A DNA stretch of 6,931 nt, from the NCBI GenBank assembly GCA_903934195.1, contig CAIZMV010000189.1, positions 1 to 6,931 on the forward strand. The letters run 5' to 3'. A model generated the notes under the pieces. The model was not told where the DNA came from and did no database searches. It saw nothing but the letters and a program-made list of their open reading frames with translations. This document shows, in pieces, positions 1 through 6,089 of the stretch. Within the stretch, counting starts at the first letter, position 1. Every line of letters starts with the position of its first letter. Origin of the DNA: an uncultured Acidimicrobiaceae bacterium (GTDB lineage Bacteria > Actinomycetota > Acidimicrobiia > Acidimicrobiales > Ilumatobacteraceae). A program made the translations under genes and the position numbers.

Positions 1-135
1 CCCACCATTGTTGTGGTTGGCAAATCTTTGGCCGAAGGCAACATCGAATTGCGTGACCGCCATGCGGGTACAAACGAAGCAGTCCCACTTGCCGATGCGG
101 TGCAACGCATTGTTGCATTGGTGCGCGAGGGATAA
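1..135 (+). CDS. proS: Prolyl-tRNA synthetase, C-terminal fragment (5' part lies outside the window)
   Basis: This is the last 44 codons of an open frame that enters from the left edge and ends at TAA 133-135. The peptide starts PTIVVVGKSLAEGNIELRDR and ends IVALVREG. The hydrophobic strand VVVG, the 'aEGxIELRDR' stretch and the closing amphipathic helix match the end of the class II aminoacyl-tRNA synthetase anticodon-binding domain as found in prolyl-tRNA synthetases. The full enzyme charges tRNA-Pro with proline in the cytoplasm. The catalytic core is not in the window, so identification rests on this short tail; another class II synthetase with the same domain (for example threonyl or glycyl) is possible but fits less well. 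manA follows after 3 nt on the same strand. In many actinobacteria proS lies next to ispG, which supports the call, although here it faces ispG. Confidence 0.8.
   Translation, partial: PTIVVVGKSLAEGNIELRDRHAGTNEAVPLADAVQRIVALVREG
127..131 (+). promoter_or_regulatory. Shine-Dalgarno of manA, inside the proS 3' end
   Basis: GAGGG lies 7 nt upstream of the manA ATG at 139 and inside the last codons of proS. The purine-rich site and normal spacing support the chosen manA start and suggest that manA translation is coupled to termination on proS. Confidence 0.65.
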
Positions 136-138
136 ACA

Positions 139-1170
139 ATGTTTCGCCGTGTCATTGGTGCACCACAGCACTACGACTGGGGCGACCCAACTTTTATTCC
201 GGAAATGTTTCAGCTGCCGAGCAACTCACAACCGTGGGCGGAAATGTGGTTCGGAACTCACCCATCTGCGCCATCACGACTGGATACTGCAGACGGCCCA
301 CTGTTGTCAGACAACATCGGCGAAATGACAATGCTTGTAAAGGTGCTCGCCTGCACTTCACCATTGTCATTGCAAACGCACCCAACACGCCAACAAGCCG
401 AACGAGGATTCGCCCGTGAGAACGCCACAGGCATTCCACTTACTGATCCGAAACGCGTGTACAAAGATTCATCGGATAAACCCGAAATACTTATCGCTCT
501 GACTGAATTCGAAGCTCTCTGCGGCTTCGACACCATTGAGGCGTCAATTGAACGCCTTCAACAGTTCGGCTGGCGCGAAGAAGCTGATGTTCTAGACCAG
601 AACGGCATTGACGGCTATTTGTTGTGGGCGTTTGATCAACGCACATCGCCTTCCATGAACGCGGTTCCTGGCTGGATGCAGCGCCTCAGTGATGCATACC
701 CAACGGATCGTGCGTTACGTGTTGCCCCGTTACTGAATCACATTGTGTTGCAGCCCGGACAAGCAATCTCACTTCCCGCCGGCAACTTGCACGCGTACTT
801 ACACGGAGCAGGCTTAGAAGTCATGGCATCGTCAGACAATGTTGTGCGTGCTGGGTTCACGTCTAAGCATGTTGATGTTGCTGAACTCTTGCGAATAGTT
901 GATACCTCCCCATTGGAACACCCAATCTCACCAACGACAACGAACGAACACTGGACTGAATACTCATCGCCGTCTTCAGCTTTCTCCGTTGCTTCAACAA
1001 CTTGGGAAAATTTGCACACCATCGAGGCCAGCGGCGCACACCGATTCTTTTTTGGCCCAATGGGCAATGACGCTCACCCGGACATGACATGGTTGCCTGC
1101 CGGAGAATCACACAACTTCACAACAGTTCCAGGCACTCACAATGTTGCCTGGATGTTTACTCAGAACTAG
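139..1170 (+). CDS. manA: Mannose-6-phosphate isomerase, class I
   Basis: The 343-residue cytoplasmic zinc enzyme interconverts mannose-6-phosphate and fructose-6-phosphate, linking glycolysis to GDP-mannose and mannosylated envelope or storage sugars. Class I motifs appear in order: WAEMWFGTHP (33-42), PLSLQTHP (75-82), YKDSSDKPE (108-116), FEALCGF (124-130), AGNLHAYLHGAGLE (214-227) and NVVRAGFTSKHVD (234-246). Expected zinc ligands are Q79, H81, E116 and H218; R237 fits the catalytic arginine, 19 residues after the last ligand as in the fungal enzymes. The length is somewhat short for the family, with a reduced C-terminal cupin portion. The start is the ATG 3 nt after the proS stop, preceded by GAGGG. 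The gene converges on ispG and the two stop codons overlap by 2 nt. No truncation or frameshift is seen. Confidence 0.95.
   Translation: MFRRVIGAPQHYDWGDPTFIPEMFQLPSNSQPWAEMWFGTHPSAPSRLDTADGPLLSDNIGEMTMLVKVLACTSPLSLQTHPTRQQAERGFARENATGIPLTDPKRVYKDSSDKPEILIALTEFEALCGFDTIEASIERLQQFGWREEADVLDQNGIDGYLLWAFDQRTSPSMNAVPGWMQRLSDAYPTDRALRVAPLLNHIVLQPGQAISLPAGNLHAYLHGAGLEVMASSDNVVRAGFTSKHVDVAELLRIVDTSPLEHPISPTTTNEHWTEYSSPSSAFSVASTTWENLHTIEASGAHRFFFGPMGNDAHPDMTWLPAGESHNFTTVPGTHNVAWMFTQN
1128..1153. terminator. Candidate bidirectional terminator hairpin within the manA 3' end
   Basis: The arms TCCAGGCA (1128-1135) and TGCCTGGA (1146-1153) form a perfect 8-bp stem around a 10-nt loop. On the plus strand it is followed by TGTTTA, a poor T-tract. 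On the minus strand, downstream of ispG, it is followed by AACTGTTGTG, also poor. It sits where convergent transcripts from manA and ispG must stop, and there is no intergenic space for any other element. Actinobacterial terminators often lack a good U-tract, so a role is plausible but not shown. It also encodes manA residues near the C-terminus, so chance is possible. Confidence 0.4.
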
Positions 1171-1176
1171 TTCTGA
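1161..1176. repeat. Perfect 16-bp palindrome carrying both convergent stop codons
   Basis: TCAGAACTAGTTCTGA reads the same on both strands. CTAG at its centre supplies the manA stop (TAG 1168-1170) and the ispG stop (TAG on the minus strand, 1169-1167). Each protein therefore ends in Gln-Asn-stop encoded by the same bases read in opposite directions. As RNA it could fold with 6-bp arms and a 4-nt CTAG loop, an AT-rich and weak structure. Confidence 0.9.
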
Positions 1177-2378
1177 ACCGCTTTTCGGATTTCCACAATC
1201 TTTTCTGCTGAATGATTAGCGTCTTCGCCCTTTTCATCCATTAATTGAGACCGATCTTTCGCAGCTTCCCGTTCGGCAAGTTTTGTATCAGCCCTGGCAA
1301 TTGCAGCATCAGTGCCATGTTCATTAATGAACTCTGCCCATTCAACTAACGCTTCCACCATCTCGTCTTCTGGCACAACAGCAACATTGCGACCCTTCAC
1401 AAAAAGGTGACCGCGCTTGTTACCAGCAGCAATACCAAGGTCTGCTTCACGCGCTTCACCTGGCCCGTTAACAACACACCCCATCACAGCAATCTGTAAG
1501 GGCAACTTTTTGTTTTCGAAAGCAGCAAGTGCCTTGTTAGCAATATCAATAACGTCGATTTCGGCACGCCCACAACTAGGGCATGCAATGAGGTCGACAT
1601 TCTTTCGCTCACGTAATCCGAGAGCTTCAAGCAGCTGACGACCAGCGCGCGCTTCCTCGACAGGGTCAGCTGTGAGGCTGTAGCGAATGGTGTCGCCAAT
1701 ACCTTCCAACAGCAAAGTGGAAATTCCGGCAGTGGCCTTGATGAGGCCTGCTGGGGGCGGACCTGCTTCTGTGACCCCGAGATGCAATGGAATATCCGTT
1801 GCTTCGGCCAACATGCGATACGCCTCAACCATGAGTGGAACGTTGCTTGCCTTCACAGAAATCTTGATGAGATTGAAATCAACTTCTTGGAAGTATGCGA
1901 TTTCATGCATTGCAGATTCAACCATTGCAGCCGCAGTGAGTCCGCCGTACTTTTCATACAACGACGGATCAAGAGAACCACCATTGACACCAATACGAAT
2001 TGGCAGATTACGATCACGTGCTTCAGATGCAACTGCCTTGATGTGTTCTGGTTTGCGAATGTTGCCCGGATTCAAACGAAGCCCATGAACACCTGCTTCC
2101 ATTGCAGCCAACGCCATTTTGTATTGGTGATGAATATCCGCAATGATCGGAATTGGTGAACGCGGCACAATTTGTGCAAGCCCTTCAGCAGCTTCTTGGT
2201 CGTTGCATGTGCAACGCACAATGTCACACCCTGCTGCTGCCAATGCATAGATCTGTTGCAGCGTGCCTTCAACGTCGGCGGTCTTAGTGGTGGTCATTGA
2301 CTGAACCGAGATGGGAGAACCTCCACCCACTGGTACTTTGCCCACCATGATTTGCTGAGTATTGCGACGCTCGAACAT
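1167..2378 (-). CDS. ispG: 4-hydroxy-3-methylbut-2-enyl diphosphate synthase
   Basis: The 403-residue cytoplasmic iron-sulphur enzyme (also GcpE) reductively opens methylerythritol cyclodiphosphate to HMBPP, the penultimate MEP-pathway step. The N-terminal TIM-barrel part is clear: GGGSPISVQSMTTTKT (18-33), RLNPGNI (101-107), RIGVNGGSLD (128-137) and LGVTEAG (200-206). The C-terminal domain has CPSCGR (266-271) and MGCVVNGPGEA (299-309), giving the cluster ligands C266, C269, C301 and E308. It is the bacterial type without the inserted domain of plant and Chlamydia forms. The start is ATG at 2378, since the next Met (residue 11) would remove conserved N-terminal residues; no strong Shine-Dalgarno precedes it. 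It is the last gene of the minus-strand cluster, 29 nt after rip1, with dxr of the same pathway just upstream. Residues about 356-403 form a charged tail that is longer than usual. Confidence 0.97.
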   Translation of the reverse strand: MFERRNTQQIMVGKVPVGGGSPISVQSMTTTKTADVEGTLQQIYALAAAGCDIVRCTCNDQEAAEGLAQIVPRSPIPIIADIHHQYKMALAAMEAGVHGLRLNPGNIRKPEHIKAVASEARDRNLPIRIGVNGGSLDPSLYEKYGGLTAAAMVESAMHEIAYFQEVDFNLIKISVKASNVPLMVEAYRMLAEATDIPLHLGVTEAGPPPAGLIKATAGISTLLLEGIGDTIRYSLTADPVEEARAGRQLLEALGLRERKNVDLIACPSCGRAEIDVIDIANKALAAFENKKLPLQIAVMGCVVNGPGEAREADLGIAAGNKRGHLFVKGRNVAVVPEDEMVEALVEWAEFINEHGTDAAIARADTKLAEREAAKDRSQLMDEKGEDANHSAEKIVEIRKAVQN

Positions 2379-2407
2379 GTGTCTCAGTCTGTCAGTTCCG
2401 CGGCCGT

Positions 2408-3655
2408 TTACCCGAGTGGTTGCGTGATATCGAGGTACAAACCAGTCAAAAGCAGGAGTGACAAAAGCCCGACCACCAAGGTGGCGAGCGGAACCATCTT
2501 GTTGATGTCCGCTCTGTACAGCCGCCCTTTGCGCGAACGCACCCGTTCATAAATCGCTATTGCTGCATGGCCGCCGTCAAAGGGCAACAAAGGGAACATG
2601 TTAAAGACACCAACAAACACGTTGATGCTGGCGAGTAAAGCAAGCACGCCCTTCAACCCATCAGATCGGCCAACGGTGCCACTGAAGTCACTGATGCCCA
2701 CAACAGTGGTGGGACGAGTTTCAAGTGTGGCTTCTGGAGACTTGGTGAGATGACGAATTGAATTCATGGGGTTGAGTGCTACCACCACCCCTTTCACAGA
2801 ACCAGTGATTGTTGCACCGATATCGGTAATTGATTGCCCTACAGATTCAATTACTCCGAGATCTTTCCAACCCCAGTCGTCTGCCATGACGCCGAAATAT
2901 GCGCGGCCGGCAATGGTTGGATGTTTTGCAAGAACTACATCACGCGTTTGGCGAATGCCTTCGTGCTCGAACACAACAGAAATTGATTCCCCCACAGAGA
3001 ACGATTGGATTGCCGCAGAGACACTGTTGTAATCCGTAACGGCAATGCCCCCAATTGAAACAAGAGTGTCACCGATTGCGATGCCAGCAGCCGAGGCCGG
3101 ACTAGTTGCTTCTGCTAACCCACGAACAGTGGAAACCCCCGTGTTTTGTTGACGCCCACCAGAGGCGTAGACACCGAGAAACAAAATGAAAGCGATCACC
3201 ATGTGCATCAGTGACCCAGCAGTGATGACCAATAGGCGCCGAGGGAATGTCTGAGAACGATACGCACGTGATTCATCGGCCGGGTCAACTTCATCAACGT
3301 TGTTCATCCCGATAATGCGAACAAAAGCACCGAGCGGCAATGCGCGAACGCCGCATTCGACTTCGCCCTTTGTGCGGCTCCAGACTCGTGGGCCAAAGCC
3401 CATAAAGAACTGAGTGACCTTCATCCCTGTTAAGCGGGCCGTTGAGAAATGCCCCACCTCATGCAAGAAGACAGAAAGAAGAAGACCGATGACAAATACA
3501 AAAGTCCATGGGTTTTTGTAGGCCAAATATGCAAGCAGCGCAATCATGATGAACCCAGTGGCTTTGCCGTTGCGCGTTGCCATAGGTGACACTGCTTCGT
3601 CTACGGCACCACCGGCCGCAACTTCAGCGCGAAATCGATGGTAAAAATCGCTCAT
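2408..3655 (-). CDS. rip1: Site-2 intramembrane zinc metalloprotease (M50, RseP/Rip1 family)
   Basis: This 415-residue membrane protease should cut single-pass membrane proteins such as anti-sigma factors during regulated intramembrane proteolysis; its own substrate is not visible here. The zinc motif HEVGH (65-69; H65, H69, catalytic E66) lies at the end of a hydrophobic helix. GFGPR (86-90) and RALPLGAFVRIIGMNN (104-119) follow, then a membrane helix about 141-166, a single PDZ-like domain about 172-245, and NMFPLLPFDGGH (352-363) with D360 as third zinc ligand. A final membrane helix spans about 388-408. About 32 hydrophilic residues and an extra hydrophobic segment (33-47) precede the HExxH helix, unlike RseP, whose first helix carries the motif. 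The start is supported by GAGGAG 8 nt upstream and by an ATGA overlap with the dxr stop. A position between dxr and ispG is the usual actinobacterial context. The symbol follows M. tuberculosis; rseP or mmpA would be equivalents. Confidence 0.95.
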   Translation of the reverse strand: MSDFYHRFRAEVAAGGAVDEAVSPMATRNGKATGFIMIALLAYLAYKNPWTFVFVIGLLLSVFLHEVGHFSTARLTGMKVTQFFMGFGPRVWSRTKGEVECGVRALPLGAFVRIIGMNNVDEVDPADESRAYRSQTFPRRLLVITAGSLMHMVIAFILFLGVYASGGRQQNTGVSTVRGLAEATSPASAAGIAIGDTLVSIGGIAVTDYNSVSAAIQSFSVGESISVVFEHEGIRQTRDVVLAKHPTIAGRAYFGVMADDWGWKDLGVIESVGQSITDIGATITGSVKGVVVALNPMNSIRHLTKSPEATLETRPTTVVGISDFSGTVGRSDGLKGVLALLASINVFVGVFNMFPLLPFDGGHAAIAIYERVRSRKGRLYRADINKMVPLATLVVGLLSLLLLTGLYLDITQPLG

Positions 3656-4794
3656 CGTGATAGCTCCTCTGTTGCTAGTCGACGACCTTGCGCATCAGCT
3701 TCAAGAACATCGTCAACCGATGTTGGCACAGTAACTTCAAACTTTTCCATCACCCGCGACACGAATGTACCGATTTGAGACCAAGTAATACGGCCAGCAA
3801 GAAAGGCTTCAACAACAATTTCATTGGCAGCCGACAACGCTGCTGGTGCTGTACCCCCTGCTCGTCCAGCCGCATATGCAAGATCGAGACAAACGAAGGT
3901 TTTTCTGTCAGGCGGTTCAAAATCAAGACGAGACAAGGCTGTCCAGTCAATTCGGCCAAATGGAGTTGCGATGCGATGCGGATAGCCAAGCGCATACCCA
4001 ATTGGCAATCTCATATCGGGCATTGACAATTGCGCGATGGTTGAACCATCGGTGAATTCCACCATTGAATGCACGACTGATTGTGGGTGAACCACAACAT
4101 CAATATTGTCAAACGACGTGCCGAATAATTCGTGAGCTTCAATTACTTCAAGACCTTTATTCATGAGAGTTGAAGAGTCGATGGTGATCTTCGGCCCCAT
4201 CTTCCATGTGGGGTGCGCCAATGCTTCGTTTACGGTGACTGAAGCGAGCGATTCGGCTGAACGACCGCGAAATGGACCACCACTCGCGGTGAGAACAATG
4301 CGGGCTACTTCTGAGGCTGGGCGCGACGAAGAACGAAGACACTGATGGATTGCACAGTGCTCACTGTCGACTGGAACCAACTGCGCTCCGGGAGTTGCAC
4401 GTAATGGCTGCACTACTGGGCCAGCAGCAATGAGACTTTCTTTATTAGCTAAACCAAGAGTCTTTCCAGCGCGCAGAGTTTCTAAGGTGACAGATAAACC
4501 AGCAAACCCAACAACACCGTTGATTACTACGTCAGCAACATCAACAACATCGGCGAGGTTTCCCGTGACAGGTATTCCCGGAAGAGCCGCTGCAACTTCA
4601 GCACGAAGTGATTCGTTGGTAACGACTACAAGTTCTGGTTTAAGAAGTTGTGCCTGCGCAATAACAGTGTCAGACGACGAACCAACCGCAAGTGCGGTAA
4701 CGCGATAATGGTCTGGTTCTGCCAGTACAACTTCAATTGTTTGCGTGCCAATGGACCCAGAGGATCCGGCAATTGCAACGCGAGTTATGCCCAA
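3652..4794 (-). CDS. dxr: 1-deoxy-D-xylulose 5-phosphate reductoisomerase
   Basis: The 380-residue cytoplasmic NADPH enzyme converts DXP to methylerythritol 4-phosphate, the committed MEP-pathway step and the target of fosmidomycin. The NADPH loop GSSGSIG (10-16) follows the first strand. NKES (117-120) is next, then PVDSEHCAIHQCL (141-153) with metal ligands D143 and E145, LTASGGPFRGR (168-178), and the active-site flap HPTWKMG (194-200) with H194, W197 and M199. SSTLMNKGLEVIEA (207-220) holds the third metal ligand E216, and HPQSVVHSMVEF (236-247) follows. The C-terminal helical domain contains SAANEIVVEAFL (321-332). The start is TTG at 4794-4792, overlapping the cdsA end by 10 nt; no ATG or GTG in this frame lies close upstream and no clear Shine-Dalgarno is seen, so translation is probably coupled to cdsA. 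The stop overlaps the rip1 start (ATGA). Length and motifs are complete. Confidence 0.96.
   Translation of the reverse strand: MGITRVAIAGSSGSIGTQTIEVVLAEPDHYRVTALAVGSSSDTVIAQAQLLKPELVVVTNESLRAEVAAALPGIPVTGNLADVVDVADVVINGVVGFAGLSVTLETLRAGKTLGLANKESLIAAGPVVQPLRATPGAQLVPVDSEHCAIHQCLRSSSRPASEVARIVLTASGGPFRGRSAESLASVTVNEALAHPTWKMGPKITIDSSTLMNKGLEVIEAHELFGTSFDNIDVVVHPQSVVHSMVEFTDGSTIAQLSMPDMRLPIGYALGYPHRIATPFGRIDWTALSRLDFEPPDRKTFVCLDLAYAAGRAGGTAPAALSAANEIVVEAFLAGRITWSQIGTFVSRVMEKFEVTVPTSVDDVLEADAQGRRLATEELSR
3664..3669 (-). promoter_or_regulatory. Shine-Dalgarno of rip1, inside the dxr 3' end
   Basis: On the minus strand GAGGAG lies 8 nt before the rip1 ATG (3655-3653). It fixes that start in preference to the internal ATG at residue 25, which has no comparable site, so the N-terminal extension of Rip1 is probably translated. 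Confidence 0.75.
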
Positions 4795-6041
4795 GGGCTG
4801 GTGACCAACATGAGGTAATACACCGCAGGGAGAACGAAGAAGAATCCGTCGAACCTGTCAAGTACTCCACCATGCCCCGCAACGATGGTGCCAAAGTCTT
4901 TGACATCAAGATTGCGCTTAAACATTGATTCAACTAGGTCTCCCATTGGGGCCATGATTGCAATAACAATTGTCAATGCAATCCATTCGCCCATTGAGTT
5001 CCATGTGCCGTTTTGAGATCCGAACACAATGACGGCAACAAGTGTTGCAATAGCACCACCAATTGCGCCTTCAACGGTCTTGTTTGGGCTGATCCATTCG
5101 CGTAATGGTGTCTTACCAATCGACGCACCAATAAACAGACCACCAACATCGTTAGCAATGACACCAATAACAATCATGAACAATGTGTCAGTTCCGGCGT
5201 TACCGAAGCCATTGACTGAGTAACGAAGAATCAAAGCAGCAAATGAGCCGAGTAGGCCGATCCATGTCATCGCCATGTTTGTGATTGCAACGTTTGGCAT
5301 TGGTCCGCTGTGAACACTGCTACTACCAATGAAGCCAATTGAAGTTGCGAGAAATCCGAATGCGAAAACAAGAGGCAATGAAGCATCGCCAATCCAATAG
5401 GCGGCGATTGGTGCAGCAACACATGTCAATATTCCTGCGAACGTTGCTGGCCTATAGCCCTTTTCTGTCACCTTGCTAAAGAACTCAACTGCTGCGAGTG
5501 CAACTACTGCAACAACAATCAGCATCACTGCCGCTGGTCGCCACATGATTGCACCCAAAAAGACTGCGAGAAGAATGAGGCCGGTAGTGACTGCTGTTGG
5601 CATATCGCGACCAGTGCTACCGCCTGTGCCACGAGGCCCAGAACGACGAACTTGCGGAGCACGACCGCGCGGAATACCGCCCGTGATGTCACGTGAAGGA
5701 TCCATTCCAAAATCTGCTGTCACATCGCGAGATGCGCGACGACGCTCGTCTGTTGGATCTGTTCCGATTGAAATGTGGTCGGGACGACGAGTTGGTTCAC
5801 TTGGCTCTTGGAAAGTGCCCCACACATCTGTGTCGTCTTCTGTCGATGGCAATTCACCCGTTGCAGGCTCGGTCCAATGAGGAAGATTGCCAGTTTCGGC
5901 ATCACCAAAGCTAAGAACGGGCTCTGCAGTTGGGTCGTCAGCAAACTGCACGGTGCCGAAATCAGAACCGAAATCGGTTCCGTATCCGGACGAGTCGTTG
6001 CTGTCTGTGTTGTCTCGGCGGCGCCAGATGTCATCACTCAT
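4785..6041 (-). CDS. cdsA: Phosphatidate cytidylyltransferase (CDP-diglyceride synthase)
   Basis: This polytopic membrane enzyme makes CDP-diacylglycerol from CTP and phosphatidate, the branch point for bacterial phospholipids. Using the ATG at 6041 the product is 418 residues; that ATG has AGGGGA 5 nt upstream. A TTG at 6074 in the same frame would add 11 residues but lacks a good site. Residues 1 to about 148 look disordered: an acidic half rich in D, T, S and G, then an arginine- and glycine-rich stretch (about 98-146). Several hydrophobic segments fill about 150-366 and 398-414. The catalytic part has ND (297-298), SPNKTVEGAIGG (318-329) and GDLVESMFKR (367-376), then KD (381-382) and GHGGVLDRFD (389-398). 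The usual '(L/I)-P-G-H-G-G' reads V-A-G-H-G-G here. The tail overlaps the dxr start by 10 nt; frr lies 48 nt upstream. Confidence 0.94.
   Translation of the reverse strand: MSDDIWRRRDNTDSNDSSGYGTDFGSDFGTVQFADDPTAEPVLSFGDAETGNLPHWTEPATGELPSTEDDTDVWGTFQEPSEPTRRPDHISIGTDPTDERRRASRDVTADFGMDPSRDITGGIPRGRAPQVRRSGPRGTGGSTGRDMPTAVTTGLILLAVFLGAIMWRPAAVMLIVVAVVALAAVEFFSKVTEKGYRPATFAGILTCVAAPIAAYWIGDASLPLVFAFGFLATSIGFIGSSSVHSGPMPNVAITNMAMTWIGLLGSFAALILRYSVNGFGNAGTDTLFMIVIGVIANDVGGLFIGASIGKTPLREWISPNKTVEGAIGGAIATLVAVIVFGSQNGTWNSMGEWIALTIVIAIMAPMGDLVESMFKRNLDVKDFGTIVAGHGGVLDRFDGFFFVLPAVYYLMLVTSPWA
5958..5981 (-). repeat. Imperfect tandem 12-nt repeat in the cdsA N-terminal region
   Basis: Two consecutive 12-nt units, GGAACCGATTTC and GGTTCTGATTTC on the minus strand, encode G-T-D-F and G-S-D-F at CdsA residues 21-28; the next codons (Gly-Thr) begin a third copy. 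A 7-bp inverted repeat (GAACCGA and TCGGTTC, 2-nt spacer) at 5965-5980 falls within the first unit and the start of the second. It lies in the low-complexity tail, consistent with slippage expansion. Confidence 0.6.
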
Positions 6042-6089
6042 GTTGTTCCCCTTTCGGGCGTTCGTTGGCAACAATAGTTGCCATCGTTT
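6042..6089 (-). promoter_or_regulatory. frr-cdsA intercistronic leader with two potential hairpins
   Basis: This is the only gap above 30 nt in the minus-strand cluster. Three nt after the frr stop codon, TGGCAAC (6083-6077) and GTTGCCA (6072-6066) form a perfect 7-bp stem with loop TATT; beyond an A-A mismatch two further pairs close it (6063-6086 overall). No U-run follows, so it is not a canonical terminator. Next, CCC (6058-6056), GAAA (6055-6052) and GGG (6051-6049) can form a small GNRA-tetraloop hairpin whose 3' arm is the core of the cdsA Shine-Dalgarno (AGGGGA, 6052-6047). Attenuation, mRNA processing or modest control of cdsA initiation are possible; none is demonstrated. Confidence 0.5.

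Noticed and set aside
1687..2159. Overlapping plus-strand open frames inside ispG
   Set aside because: They have no recognisable domains and lie entirely antisense to the well-conserved ispG coding region.
5473..5880. A 135-codon plus-strand open frame opposite the cdsA N-terminal region
   Set aside because: It is antisense to cdsA, with a low-complexity Arg/Pro/Ser product mirroring the disordered tail; there is no independent evidence of coding.
6042..6074. Longer cdsA form starting at TTG 6074
   Set aside because: The TTG lies in the loop of the hairpin and has no good SD, whereas the ATG at 6041 has AGGGGA at 5 nt spacing.
6063..6086. Intrinsic terminator after frr
   Set aside because: The stem is convincing but no U-run follows and the same-strand operon continues at once, so it is described as a leader structure instead.
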